A stretch of 64,000 bases of DNA from Sporosarcina ureae (lineage in GTDB: Bacteria > Bacillota > Bacilli > Bacillales_A > Planococcaceae). The notes beneath the pieces are model-generated. The model searched no databases, was not told where the DNA came from, and worked only from the letters and a program-made list of their open reading frames with translations. Positions 10,097-19,022 of this stretch are shown piece by piece. The position numbers were made by a program, and so were the translations under genes. Positions within the stretch are counted from its first letter, which is position 1; each line of letters opens with the position of its first letter. The stretch is taken from assembly GCF_029267015.1 (NCBI RefSeq), contig NZ_JARIEA010000045.1, positions 1 to 64,000 on the forward strand, in the 5' to 3' direction.

Positions 10097-10169
10097 CCCT
10101 CCTACTAGGACTATCTAAACAACGGGAATGTTCCTTACATTTTTACGCGTGTCGCTATGTATACGACTC

Positions 10170-11540
10170 TTATCTGAATGCAATTCCTAATGCTTCCATT
10201 ACCGTCTCCACACCGACCACTTCAATTCCTGACGGGACATCCCAGCCACCTAGATTAGAGGATGGAATGATAATACGATCAAAACCAAGTTTTGCCGCTT
10301 CCGTCACACGTTGTTCTATTCTAGATACCCTTCTAACCTCACCTGTTAACCCTACTTCGCCAACAAAACAATCTCGCGCACCGACAGCAGTGTCTTTAAA
10401 GCTCGACACGATACTTAATAAAACCGCCAAATCAATGGCTGGTTCATCTAGTTTAACGCCGCCTGCAACCTTAATATACGCATCTTGTGTCTGCAATAGC
10501 ATTCCCGCACGTTTTTCCAATACTGCCATCAATAGCTGCACGCGGTTTTGATCCAATCCGGTTGCCATGCGCTTCGGATAATTAAAACTGGATGCCGTCA
10601 ACAATGCCTGGATTTCAACAAGTATAGGTCGTGTGCCCTCCATAGACGCAACAATGGTAGAGCCCGCTCCACCTTGCGATCGCTCGCGCAAAAACATTTC
10701 CGAAGGATTTAAGACTTCCTTTAACCCCGCTTGCAACATTTCAAAAATAGCAATTTCATTAGTGGAACCGAAACGATTTTTGACACTTCGTAAAATACGG
10801 TATGTGTGGTGACGTTCTCCTTCAAAATACAGCACCGTATCTACCATATGCTCAAGCAGTCGCGGACCTGCAATTTGTCCTTCTTTTGTCACGTGACCTA
10901 CGAGGAATATGGCAATGTTTTGCGTCTTTGCTATACGCATTAATTCCGCAGTACATTCACGTACTTGCGATACGCTTCCTGGTGCTGATGATACTTCAGG
11001 ATGATGTACAGTCTGAATCGAATCCACAATTACAAATCTCGGCTTCACTTCATCTACAGTTTCATTGATCATCGCTAAATCTGTTTCGGCATAAATATAT
11101 AACTCATCTGACCTCACACCTAAACGTTCTGCACGTAACTTAGTTTGCTTAATCGATTCCTCTCCTGATATATACAGTACGCGCTGTTGTTGATTTGCAA
11201 GCAATGACGAGACTTGAAGCAATAGAGTAGATTTCCCAATACCCGGATCACCACCGATTAATATGAGCGAGCCTGGAACAATCCCACCTCCAAGTACGCG
11301 GTTTAATTCTTCTAATTCCGTTTTGACACGCGGCTCTTCAGCCATTTCCACCTGACTGATTGGCAAAGCTTTCTGCTTCACTCTTTCACCATGCTGAAAT
11401 GCAGCACGCGGGCCTTTTTGTACAATCTCTACTTCTTCGTCCATCGTATTCCATTCTCCACAACCAGGACAGCGCCCCATCCATTTAGCGGACTCATATC
11501 CGCAAGAACGGCACATGAACTTCGATTTACGCTTAGCCAT
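10170..11540 (-). CDS. radA: DNA repair protein RadA
   Basis: RadA (Sms) is a RecA-like helicase that promotes branch migration during recombination. The N-terminal zinc finger is [20 protein letters not shown], Walker A is [12 protein letters not shown] at about residue 95, the RadA-specific [15 protein letters not shown] follows, and a Lon-like C-terminal domain ends the 456 residues. It follows clpC, as in B. subtilis. Confidence 0.97.
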   Translation of the reverse strand: MAKRKSKFMCRSCGYESAKWMGRCPGCGEWNTMDEEVEIVQKGPRAAFQHGERVKQKALPISQVEMAEEPRVKTELEELNRVLGGGIVPGSLILIGGDPGIGKSTLLLQVSSLLANQQQRVLYISGEESIKQTKLRAERLGVRSDELYIYAETDLAMINETVDEVKPRFVIVDSIQTVHHPEVSSAPGSVSQVRECTAELMRIAKTQNIAIFLVGHVTKEGQIAGPRLLEHMVDTVLYFEGERHHTYRILRSVKNRFGSTNEIAIFEMLQAGLKEVLNPSEMFLRERSQGGAGSTIVASMEGTRPILVEIQALLTASSFNYPKRMATGLDQNRVQLLMAVLEKRAGMLLQTQDAYIKVAGGVKLDEPAIDLAVLLSIVSSFKDTAVGARDCFVGEVGLTGEVRRVSRIEQRVTEAAKLGFDRIIIPSSNLGGWDVPSGIEVVGVETVMEALGIAFR

Positions 11541-11566
11541 ACACTCTCTCCTTATTTAAAAATACG

Positions 11567-11615
11567 AAAAGGACAGCTCGCTGCGCTTTTTAAAAACTAA
11601 GCGAGCGAGCTATCC
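11567..11615 (-). terminator. Terminator after clpC
   Basis: On the minus strand GGATAGCTCGCTCGCTT pairs with AAGCGCAGCGAGCTGTCC, followed by TTTT. It ends the clpC transcript; readthrough to radA is possible. Confidence 0.75.
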
Positions 11616-11629
11616 GGAATATCATATTA

Positions 11630-14080
11630 TTATTTTTCTGCTGCTACTACTGTTTGTTTCTCCGTGCGTACGATGAACTTGTCATCTTCTACGTCAACGA
11701 TCACTTTTTCACCCATCAGAACTTTACCTTCAAGTAACTCTTCAGATAAACGATCTTCTACATGTTTTTGCAATGCGCGACGTAATGGACGAGCTCCGTA
11801 CTCCGGATCATATCCTTCTTCCGTGATTTTATCTTTAGCGGACTCAGTCAACACCAATTCGATGTCTTGTTCAGTCAAACGCTTAGAAAGTTCATCACTC
11901 ATCAAGCTGACAATTTCACGCAAATGCTCTTTCTCCAATGAATGGAAGACAATCATGTCATCCACACGGTTCAAGAACTCCGGTCGGAATGTTTTCTTCA
12001 ATTCTGCAAGCATTTTTTCTTTCATGTCATCGTAGTCGGATTCTCCGTCTTGAATATTAAAGCCGACGTAGCGGTTTTTCTTCAATTCAGTTGCTCCAAC
12101 GTTCGAAGTCATGATGATTACTGTGTTGCGAAAATCAACTGTACGGCCTTTAGAATCTGTTAAGCGTCCGTCTTCCAATACTTGTAATAATATATTGAAG
12201 ACATCTGGGTGCGCCTTTTCAATTTCATCTAGCAATACAACTGAGTACGGCTTACGGCGAACCTTCTCCGTTAATTGACCGCCTTCATCATACCCTACAT
12301 ATCCTGGAGGTGATCCGACCAAACGAGATGTAGAATGCTTCTCCATGTATTCGGACATATCGATACGAATCATTGCATCTTCATCGCCGAACATCACTTC
12401 TGCCAACGCACGGCCCAGTTCAGTTTTACCTACGCCAGTTGGTCCTAGGAAAATGAATGAACCAATCGGACGCTTCGGATCTTTCAATCCTGCACGTGCT
12501 CGACGGATAGCTTTCGAAATAGATAACACGGCTTCTTTTTGGCCAATGACACGCTGATGCAAAATCTCTTCCATGTTCAGTAATTTAGCTGACTCTGTCT
12601 CTGCAATCTTGTCAACAGGAATTCCTGTCCACATCGCCACAACAGACGCGATATCATTTACTGTCACTTCGGATTCAGTCTGTCCTTGTTTTTCCTTCCA
12701 AGCAGCTTTCGTTGTTTCTAATTCCTCTTTCATCTTCTGCTCTTTATCACGGTAAGAAGCGGCTTTTTCAAATTCTTGGCTTTGAACAGCTGCATTCTTC
12801 TCGGAACGAATTGCTTCAAGTTTTACTTCAAGCTCCTTCAAGTTAGGAGGAGTAGTATACGAGCGCAAGCGCACTTTTGATCCAGCTTCGTCAATCAAGT
12901 CGATCGCTTTGTCTGGTAAGAAACGGTCTGAAATGTAGCGGTCGGACATTTTTGCTGCCGCTTCGACTGCTTCATCTGTAATCTTCACACGGTGATGCGC
13001 TTCATAACGATCGCGCAAGCCTTTGATAATTTGGATCGTTTCATCTACTGAAGGCTCATCAACTTGGATCGGTTGGAAACGACGCTCAAGTGCTGCATCC
13101 TTTTCAATGTATTTACGATATTCATCAAGTGTTGTAGCACCGATACATTGTAGTTCGCCGCGTGCAAGAGATGGTTTCAAGATGTTGGATGCATCAATAG
13201 CACCTTCTGCTCCACCTGCACCGATCAACGTGTGTAATTCATCGATGAATAAGATAATATTGCCCGCTTGACGGATCTCTTCCATTACCTTCTTCATTCT
13301 ATCTTCAAATTCACCGCGGTATTTCGTACCCGCAACGACTGTCCCCATATCAAGCGTCATAACGCGCTTATCACGTAAGATTTCCGGCACTTCGTTACTT
13401 ACTACTTGCTGTGCCAAGCCTTCCGCAATTGCTGTTTTACCAACGCCTGGTTCCCCAATTAATACGGGGTTGTTTTTCGTGCGGCGCGCTAAGACTTCAA
13501 TAACGCGTGTAATTTCTTTGCTACGACCAATTACCGGATCTAATGTACCTTCACGTGCAATTTCAGTTAAATCACGTGCTAAGCTATCCAGTGTCGGTGT
13601 TGCTGCTGATGCAGAATTTGCTGGATTATTAACTGAACTCTCATCATTACCAAGTAACTGCAGTACTTGTTGGCGTGCTTTATTTAAACTAACACCCGCA
13701 TTATTTAGAACGCGTGCAGCAACGCCTTCTCCTTCTCGAATCAAAGCCAATAAAATATGCTCAGTACCGATATAGGAATGTCCCAGTTTGCGTGACTCAT
13801 CTACAGATAACTCAATAACTCGTTTTGCACGAGGAGTATAATGAACGATCGGACCTACGTCTTTAGAGCCCACACCTACCAAAACTTCTACTTCACGTTC
13901 AATAGTATCTGCATTCACATTAATTGCTTCAAGAGCTTTCGCTGCGATGCCGCCACCTTCTCGAATCAAACCAAGTAAAATATGCTCAGTACCAATAGAT
14001 TCATGTTTTAAACGTATTGCCTCTTCTTGGGCCAGTTGTAAAACCTTTTGTGCGCGTTGTGTAAATCGATTAAACATCAT
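11630..14080 (-). CDS. clpC: ATP-dependent Clp protease ATPase ClpC
   Basis: This Hsp100 unfoldase feeds substrates to ClpP and needs McsB or MecA as adaptor. Domains: Clp N-repeats (residues 1-145), AAA-1 with [10 protein letters not shown] (~210), a UVR-containing middle domain ([20 protein letters not shown]), and AAA-2 with [10 protein letters not shown] (~545). The ORF track starts 17 codons early; GAGGGG is 7-8 bases before ATG ATG TTT, and B. subtilis ClpC also starts MMF, so 14080 is used (817 residues). It has its own CtsR-controlled promoter. Confidence 0.97.
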   Translation of the reverse strand: MMFNRFTQRAQKVLQLAQEEAIRLKHESIGTEHILLGLIREGGGIAAKALEAINVNADTIEREVEVLVGVGSKDVGPIVHYTPRAKRVIELSVDESRKLGHSYIGTEHILLALIREGEGVAARVLNNAGVSLNKARQQVLQLLGNDESSVNNPANSASAATPTLDSLARDLTEIAREGTLDPVIGRSKEITRVIEVLARRTKNNPVLIGEPGVGKTAIAEGLAQQVVSNEVPEILRDKRVMTLDMGTVVAGTKYRGEFEDRMKKVMEEIRQAGNIILFIDELHTLIGAGGAEGAIDASNILKPSLARGELQCIGATTLDEYRKYIEKDAALERRFQPIQVDEPSVDETIQIIKGLRDRYEAHHRVKITDEAVEAAAKMSDRYISDRFLPDKAIDLIDEAGSKVRLRSYTTPPNLKELEVKLEAIRSEKNAAVQSQEFEKAASYRDKEQKMKEELETTKAAWKEKQGQTESEVTVNDIASVVAMWTGIPVDKIAETESAKLLNMEEILHQRVIGQKEAVLSISKAIRRARAGLKDPKRPIGSFIFLGPTGVGKTELGRALAEVMFGDEDAMIRIDMSEYMEKHSTSRLVGSPPGYVGYDEGGQLTEKVRRKPYSVVLLDEIEKAHPDVFNILLQVLEDGRLTDSKGRTVDFRNTVIIMTSNVGATELKKNRYVGFNIQDGESDYDDMKEKMLAELKKTFRPEFLNRVDDMIVFHSLEKEHLREIVSLMSDELSKRLTEQDIELVLTESAKDKITEEGYDPEYGARPLRRALQKHVEDRLSEELLEGKVLMGEKVIVDVEDDKFIVRTEKQTVVAAEK

Positions 14081-14211
14081 ATTCATTCCCCTCTTTCCTT
14101 CATTCAGTGGACTATACTCTATGTTATGCAAAATAACGCATCGTTGCTTTGTTTCCTATCACTTATATATATTCAAGTCAGTTCGCGATACAACCAAATC
14201 CGCATATTGAC

Positions 14212-14258
14212 TTTGACTATCTTTGATTAATTATAAATCTTCTTTATCCTACTTGCAA
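14212..14258 (-). promoter_or_regulatory. clpC promoter with CtsR operator
   Basis: TTGCAA (14253-14258), a 17-base spacer and TATAAT (14230-14235) are followed at once by AATCAAAGATAGTCAAA (14212-14228), which matches the CtsR heptad repeat (RGTCAAANANRGTCAAA) with one change. The operator overlaps the expected transcription start, so CtsR would block initiation. It lies between mcsB and clpC. Confidence 0.87.
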
Positions 14259-14267
14259 AAACTTTGC

Positions 14268-15356
14268 TCAAGATGGATCAGTATCTTGCTCTGGTACAGA
14301 AGATTTCCCTACACCCAGCCGATTACGGAATAATTGTGCACGAAGGATATCACGCTCATCTGATGTTAATTCCGTACCCGCATATTGCTGAAGGAAACCC
14401 GGCTGCATGAAAATCATTAATTCATTCAAAATAGACATATCGATATTTTCGAATATACCTAAATCAATACCCAATCGGACGTCAGACAAACATTTTGCCG
14501 CTTCTGCCGACGGTAAAATCCGTGAATGCGTCAGCGTCCCAAGCGCTCTGAATAATCTATTCTCCAAGTGGACTTCCGATTTGGCCAATAATAGTTCGCG
14601 TGATTTCTTTTCATGCGCTATCAGACGTTTCGCAATACTTTCCAAGTCTTTCAGGATTTCTTCTTCTGATTTGCCCAGTGTAATTTGATTGGAAATCTGA
14701 TAAATATTTCCGAGCGCTTCGCTGCCTTCTCCATAGCTTCCTCTTACGACCATTCCAAGCCTTGATATCGCTGGAATAATGCGTTCGATTTGTTTAGTAA
14801 TCGTCAGTGCAGGTAAATGCATCATGACAGATGCGCGCATTCCTGTACCTGTGTTGGATGGACAACTAGTCAAATAGCCAAACGTCTCATCAAATGCGTA
14901 ATCCAAATTCTTTTCTAACTCGCTGTCTACTTGATCAGCATGTTCATACGCCTGATCAATTTGAAAACCTGGATAAATGCATTGAATGCGAATATGATCT
15001 TCTTCATTCACCATAATACTAATTGTTTCATCTTCCGACAGTAGAACAGATCCGTACTTTTTAGGGTCAATCAACTGCGGACTGACTAAGTGCTTCTCGA
15101 CTAAAATTTGTCTTTCAAGTGGTGTCAAATCCTTCATAGTAGTTCCAGTAAAGTGATGATTCTCCATCGTCTCGACCGCATGATTCAATGCTTCACTGAC
15201 ATCATTTGCATCTTCTTGCGACGCGCTTATTGGAAATAGGTGTTTTTGGAGGTTGCGGGCCAGTCTAATTCTTGTGGATAGGACGATGTCGGCGTGTTCA
15301 CCTTCTGCTACCATCCAACCCGTCAGTTCCTGTTTGATGAATTTTTCAAATGACAT
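14268..15356 (-). CDS. mcsB: Protein arginine kinase McsB
   Basis: McsB phosphorylates arginines on damaged proteins, marking them for ClpCP. It has the ATP:guanido phosphotransferase fold: STRIRLARNL near residue 32, and CPSNTGTGMRASVMMHLPAL with the active-site loop cysteine in the middle. The start is set at MSFEKFI because GGAGGTGA lies 8 bases upstream; this start lies within the mcsA coding end (11-base overlap). Length is about 362 residues, normal for the family. Confidence 0.96.
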   Translation of the reverse strand: MSFEKFIKQELTGWMVAEGEHADIVLSTRIRLARNLQKHLFPISASQEDANDVSEALNHAVETMENHHFTGTTMKDLTPLERQILVEKHLVSPQLIDPKKYGSVLLSEDETISIMVNEEDHIRIQCIYPGFQIDQAYEHADQVDSELEKNLDYAFDETFGYLTSCPSNTGTGMRASVMMHLPALTITKQIERIIPAISRLGMVVRGSYGEGSEALGNIYQISNQITLGKSEEEILKDLESIAKRLIAHEKKSRELLLAKSEVHLENRLFRALGTLTHSRILPSAEAAKCLSDVRLGIDLGIFENIDMSILNELMIFMQPGFLQQYAGTELTSDERDILRAQLFRNRLGVGKSSVPEQDTDPS

Positions 15357-15897
15357 GTTGATCGTCACCTCCATCTTCCAGTTGCTGTTTCAGCTGATTC
15401 GCCTCATCTCGCAAAGATGCGGCTTCTTCAAACCGTTCATCTTCTACGGCCTCTCGCATTTTCGTACGGATATCTTCAAGTTTTTTCTTTAAAGCAAAAC
15501 GTTCATTAAGTGAAACGGGTATTTTCCCTCGGTGTTGCGCGTGACCGTTGTGTAACTTTGCAAACACCCTTGGCAACTGTCCACGAAATGCATCGTAACA
15601 TGTAGCACAGCCAAACTTTCCACTGTCGAGAAAACGATGGAAGGTTAAACCGCAGTTCGGACATTTTGGACCATCCGGCAGCGTTTCACCGGTTTTCTGT
15701 TCTGGAAATATTTCAGAACCTCCTAACCAGTGTGCCAAGAATTGTTGAATCGACAAAGGTTCTTGATCAGGACTGAAAGAAAATGTTTGCGAATAAAACG
15801 CACATTTATCACATAAATGGCGCTCTGTTATACCATTTGGTGTCTCTTGTTTAAACACGACAGTAGCGGGTCGTTCTTTACAGTTTTCACAAAGCAT
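15346..15897 (-). CDS. mcsA: McsA, activator of protein arginine kinase
   Basis: McsA binds and activates McsB and works with CtsR. Four Cys-x-x-Cys zinc motifs are visible: CENC and CDKC near residues 3-32, then CPNC and CATC further on. A C-terminal UVR motif (DERFEEAASLRDEANQLKQQ) resembles that of ClpC and UvrB. It is the second gene of the ctsR operon. Confidence 0.96.
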   Translation of the reverse strand: MLCENCKERPATVVFKQETPNGITERHLCDKCAFYSQTFSFSPDQEPLSIQQFLAHWLGGSEIFPEQKTGETLPDGPKCPNCGLTFHRFLDSGKFGCATCYDAFRGQLPRVFAKLHNGHAQHRGKIPVSLNERFALKKKLEDIRTKMREAVEDERFEEAASLRDEANQLKQQLEDGGDDQHVI

Positions 15898-15908
15898 CGG
15901 GACTCACC

Positions 15909-16379
15909 TCATTCTATCTCTTCATATATTAATGTAACTAACATGGCGCGAAGGATACGCGATCGCAGTGCATCACGCTCAGGCAACATATAACGCAGTG
16001 TTGTACGTCCCACTGCCGCGAGCATCAGCTTCGCTTCACGCTCTGTAATGACTTGTTCTTCAATTAAACGAATAATTACATCTTCCGCCATAGTGGAGGA
16101 CGCTTCACTTTCTAAAACTCCCAGTGCTTGTTCAAGTAGGTCTTTTCGGGAGTTAGTACGCACGCGATAAATCCGGATGTAGCCCCCACCTCCGCGTTTA
16201 GACTCTACAGCGTAGCCACGCTCAACTGTAAATCGCGTTTTGATCACGTAGTTAATCTGTGATGGAACGCATTGAAATTTCTCAGCAATCTCATTTCGTT
16301 TTATTTCAATAGAAGCACTATCTTCCTCTTCGATAATCGACTTCAAATATCCTTCTATAATGTCAGAAATATTACGCAT
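15909..16379 (-). CDS. ctsR: Class III heat-shock repressor CtsR
   Basis: CtsR represses clp genes at low temperature. The 156 residues show the winged helix region (IAEKFQCVPSQINYVIKTRF) and the glycine-rich wing tip KRGGGGYIRIYR that acts as the thermosensing loop in the family. It leads the ctsR-mcsA-mcsB set and has a CtsR operator in its own promoter, so it is autoregulated. Confidence 0.97.
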   Translation of the reverse strand: MRNISDIIEGYLKSIIEEEDSASIEIKRNEIAEKFQCVPSQINYVIKTRFTVERGYAVESKRGGGGYIRIYRVRTNSRKDLLEQALGVLESEASSTMAEDVIIRLIEEQVITEREAKLMLAAVGRTTLRYMLPERDALRSRILRAMLVTLIYEEIE

Positions 16380-16414
16380 CTCGTCACCTCGTTTCGCTCA
16401 ACGTTCTAGTTGAC

Positions 16415-16463
16415 TTTGACTATCTTTGACTTGATTGTATCGCAAAAATCGGACATGATGCAA
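16415..16463 (-). promoter_or_regulatory. ctsR promoter with CtsR operator
   Basis: TTGCAT (16458-16463) and TACAAT (16434-16439) flank an 18-base spacer, followed by AGTCAAAGATAGTCAAA (16415-16431), a full match to the CtsR heptad direct repeat. A third partial heptad (GTCAA) follows. Confidence 0.9.
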
Positions 16464-16667
16464 TTCATTTGTTTATATGTATACCTGTTTGGATTGAAAG
16501 GAAACCTGTTGCTAGGTTGTCACATTAGGCTATTTATTATTCAATTAGTTACCAGACAAAAACATAGTGAGTTAGTAAATACCGCTGACTACGCTCCAAA
16601 CAGATGCATTCCACTTACGATTACTTATAATCATCTTCCTAAAAGAATACCTATTGAAAAATAAAAG
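16464..16667. other. Intergenic region without recognised gene
   Basis: Together with the ctsR promoter and bioB terminator this fills the 357-base gap between bioB and ctsR. I see no convincing ORF with a ribosome-binding site on either strand and no structured RNA signature. The + strand ORF at 16410-16664 overlaps the promoter and looks non-coding. Confidence 0.6.
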
Positions 16668-16705
16668 ACTGAAGAACAGATCCTCATAACGGATTGTCTT
16701 CAGTC
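16668..16705 (-). terminator. Terminator after bioB
   Basis: Minus strand GACTGAAGACAATCC, a short loop, and GGATCTGTTCTTCAGTC are followed by TTTTATTTTT. Confidence 0.85.
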
Positions 16706-16736
16706 ATATACTGTACATTTTTTTACTTTTTTCTCT

Positions 16737-17738
16737 TTATATAGTGATGGGTTCTTTACGCATTGGTTCTAGGTCGACTTCGAAGCCCATATCTTCAAGC
16801 ATCTTTAGATCTTGGTCATTTTCTTGACCGGCTGTTGTGAGGTAATCGCCGATGAAGATAGAGTTTGCTACGTAAAGACCTAGAGGTTGTAGACTTCTTA
16901 GATTGACTTCACGTCCACCCGAAATACGGATTTCTTTGCTAGGGTTAATGTAGCGGAACAAACACAAGACTTTTAAACAGTAGCGCGGGTCCAGTTCTGA
17001 CGTTCCTTCCAACGGTGTTCCATCAACTGCATGCAGGAAGTTTACAGGTATGGAGTCTGCGTCCAGTTCGCGCAGGCTACGTGCCATTGAGATAATGTCT
17101 TGCTTTGTTTCGCGCATGCCGACGATGACGCCTGAACACGGAGAAATGCCTGCTTCTTTGGCCAACCCTACAGTGTTTACACGATCTTCGTATGTGTGCG
17201 ACGTCGTTATACTTTCGTGATGCTCTGCGGATGTGTTCAAGTTGTGGTTGTAGCGATCTACTCCTGCCTCTTTTAAACGAGTCGCTTGTCCTGGCTTCAA
17301 AATTCCTAGGCAAGCACACACCGTCATTCCTTTATGCTTTTCTTTAATTTGCTTAACGGAGTCAATGACTATGTCTAGTTCACTGTCACGTGGTCCCCGT
17401 CCACTGGCAACGATGCAATAAGTGCCTGCTTTATTGGCTGCCGCACGCTCCGCACCTTCAAGTATCTCTTCTGATTTCATCATTGCATACTTTTCGACAG
17501 GTGCTTTTGAAACGATGGACTGGGCGCAATAACCACAGTTCTCCGGACATAATCCTGATTTCGTATTGATGATCATATTCAACTTTACTTTATTTCCGAA
17601 ATAATGTGATCGAATCGAGTACGTTGCGTGCAGCAATAATAGTAAATCTTCATCTGGACTATTTAATATCGCAAGCGATTCTTCGTCGGTTAACACATGT
17701 CCTCCAAGTACTCTAGTAGCGAGTTGTTGGTAATTCAT
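16737..17738 (-). CDS. bioB: Biotin synthase
   Basis: Radical-SAM enzyme that inserts sulfur into dethiobiotin. The 4Fe-4S motif Cys64-x3-Cys68-x2-Cys71 is seen in GLCPENCGYCAQS; CVASGRGP-like and NHNLNTSAEHHESI segments fit the family. The ORF track begins 36 codons too early; MNYQQLATRV at 17738 gives 333 residues, normal for BioB, and its ATG overlaps the bioY stop (TAATG). No other biotin synthesis gene is in the window, so substrate must come from elsewhere or by import. Confidence 0.95.
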   Translation of the reverse strand: MNYQQLATRVLGGHVLTDEESLAILNSPDEDLLLLLHATYSIRSHYFGNKVKLNMIINTKSGLCPENCGYCAQSIVSKAPVEKYAMMKSEEILEGAERAAANKAGTYCIVASGRGPRDSELDIVIDSVKQIKEKHKGMTVCACLGILKPGQATRLKEAGVDRYNHNLNTSAEHHESITTSHTYEDRVNTVGLAKEAGISPCSGVIVGMRETKQDIISMARSLRELDADSIPVNFLHAVDGTPLEGTSELDPRYCLKVLCLFRYINPSKEIRISGGREVNLRSLQPLGLYVANSIFIGDYLTTAGQENDQDLKMLEDMGFEVDLEPMRKEPITI

Positions 17739-18337
17739 TATAATGTACGCCTCACTTTCAAGTGTTTTGATATTCTGAACGCAAACATGCCTGACAACAC
17801 AGCTAGAATTAGATCTTTTGGCAGTGGAGGCATCATCCATAGCCATGCGATCTTATAAGAAAACACGTCGGGCGCAGCAGCCCATATCTTATACGCAAAA
17901 TACATCCAACTTGTACCTAATATGTAGTTGATTGCGGTAGCGACTAGCGCTGCGGTAATAAAAGCAGGCAAGGTCTGATTTCGCTCGACAATCTTTCCCG
18001 CTACATAAGCAATTAGAATGAAAGTGACAATAAAACCAAACGTCGGACTTAATATCTGACCGAAGCCGCCTGAAAATCTTGCAAAAACCGGTGCACCCGC
18101 TAGCCCTATTAACATATACACGGTCATAGATAATGCACCTAGACGGCTACCGAGTAATAGTCCCGATAAGATTGCGAAAAACGTTTGCAATGTAATAGGC
18201 ACTCCACCAACTACTAAAAACGGCACGAAGGATGTGATATTTGCTCCGATCATCATTAACGATGCGAACATCCCACTGTATACAATGGTTAGTGCATTGA
18301 ATCTACTAACCGGTCGCCTCTCTGTTGCAGTTGCCAT
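17738..18337 (-). CDS. bioY: Biotin transporter BioY (ECF S component)
   Basis: A membrane protein of about 200 residues with around six hydrophobic segments, typical of BioY, the substrate-binding unit of an energy-coupling-factor transporter. The motifs GVPITLQTFFAILSGLLLG and LAGAPVFARFSGGFG are family hallmarks. AGAGGTGA lies just before two consecutive ATGs; the second is better spaced. The ATPase and T units are not in the window and are presumably shared. A BirA-like operator precedes it. Confidence 0.95.
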   Translation of the reverse strand: MATATERRPVSRFNALTIVYSGMFASLMMIGANITSFVPFLVVGGVPITLQTFFAILSGLLLGSRLGALSMTVYMLIGLAGAPVFARFSGGFGQILSPTFGFIVTFILIAYVAGKIVERNQTLPAFITAALVATAINYILGTSWMYFAYKIWAAAPDVFSYKIAWLWMMPPLPKDLILAVLSGMFAFRISKHLKVRRTL

Positions 18338-18356
18338 CATGTCACCTCTTTTTATA

Positions 18357-18400
18357 TTAGTTACCATAAAAATAATAGTGGTTAACTCAATTTATGTCAA
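18357..18400 (-). promoter_or_regulatory. bioY promoter with BirA-type operator
   Basis: TTGACA (18395-18400), 17 bases, TATTAT (18372-18377). Overlapping the -10 is an imperfect palindrome GAGTTAACC-N14-GGTAACTAA (18357-18388), which has the half-site and 14-base spacing of BirA operators (TTGTTAACC-N14/15-GGTTAACAA). Biotin-bound BirA would repress bioY-bioB. Confidence 0.8.
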
Positions 18401-18436
18401 CATTATTTAGTTTTAAGTTAACGATAAAAATTAAAT

Positions 18437-18467
18437 AAAAAAAGACTGCAGCATCATGCTGACAGCC
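18437..18467 (-). terminator. Terminator after small membrane protein gene
   Basis: Minus strand GGCTGTCAGCA, TGA loop, TGCTGCAGTC then seven T residues, starting at the stop codon of the 65-residue gene. Confidence 0.8.
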
Positions 18468-18664
18468 TACTTCTTCTTATCAATCTGCTCTTCCTTTTCT
18501 TTACGGAACAGAACGCTTGAAATTAAACCACTGAATATTGCAGCTGCAATCGTAATGTACACGCGCATATCGTAAGTAACTTCTTCGTAACTGTTACCTA
18601 TCATGATCCAAGCAAGAGTACCTACAAGAACAGCGATTGGAAATGAGTATTTAAAAAACCGCAT
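18467..18664 (-). CDS. Small two-span membrane protein, unknown function
   Basis: A 65-residue protein with two hydrophobic stretches (about residues 5-24 and 36-54) and a charged C-terminal tail (RKEKEEQIDKKK). AAAGGTGAGG precedes the ATG, and a terminator follows the stop, so it is probably a real single-gene transcript. I do not recognise a characterised family. Confidence 0.75.
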   Translation of the reverse strand: MRFFKYSFPIAVLVGTLAWIMIGNSYEEVTYDMRVYITIAAAIFSGLISSVLFRKEKEEQIDKKK

Positions 18665-18762
18665 AATTCCTCACCTTTTCAATTTACTCCTTTAACTTTA
18701 TCATAAATATTGCAATTTCTCTATGTTACCAATCCAGACTATGAACTTCACTGAATGTTCAC

Positions 18763-18791
18763 TTGACGAAGAACAACAAAGCCGCTATGAT
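18763..18791 (+). promoter_or_regulatory. Sigma-A promoter for yitJ-metH
   Basis: TTGACG (18763-18768), exactly 17 bases, TATGAT (18786-18791), about 40 bases upstream of the S-box aptamer. Confidence 0.8.
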
Positions 18792-18829
18792 GTGGTTAGA
18801 ATAATCAAAATAATTGAATAAGAATCGTA

Positions 18830-18943
18830 TCTTATCAAGAGAAGCTGAGGGACTGGCCCGTCGACGCTTCAGCAACCAGCCGTTTAGGCAAGGTGCTACT
18901 TCCAGCAGTCTGTCAAGTTGACACACTGAAAAGATGAGAGGGA
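18830..18943 (+). promoter_or_regulatory. SAM-I riboswitch (S-box)
   Basis: The conserved blocks CTTATCAAGAGAAGCTGAGG, GACTGGCCC, CAGCAACC, AAGGTGCTACTTCCAGCA and GATGAGAGGGA occur in canonical order. A terminator hairpin follows, so SAM binding would switch off the methionine operon. Confidence 0.97.
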
Positions 18944-18962
18944 ACTAGTCATTGAGATTACA

Positions 18963-18993
18963 AAGCCTTCTAATATACTTGAAGGCTTTTTTT
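18963..18993 (+). terminator. S-box terminator
   Basis: AAGCCTTC, 10-base loop, GAAGGCTT and a T run form the regulated terminator of the SAM riboswitch. Confidence 0.9.
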
Positions 18994-19022
18994 GATTAGA
19001 AAAGCAAAGGGGAGATGGGAAC

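Noticed and set aside
11664-13775. Long plus-strand ORFs antisense to clpC (and similar shadows over gltX, trpC and metH)
   Set aside because: They mirror the codon structure of strongly recognised genes and have no ribosome-binding sites or family motifs.
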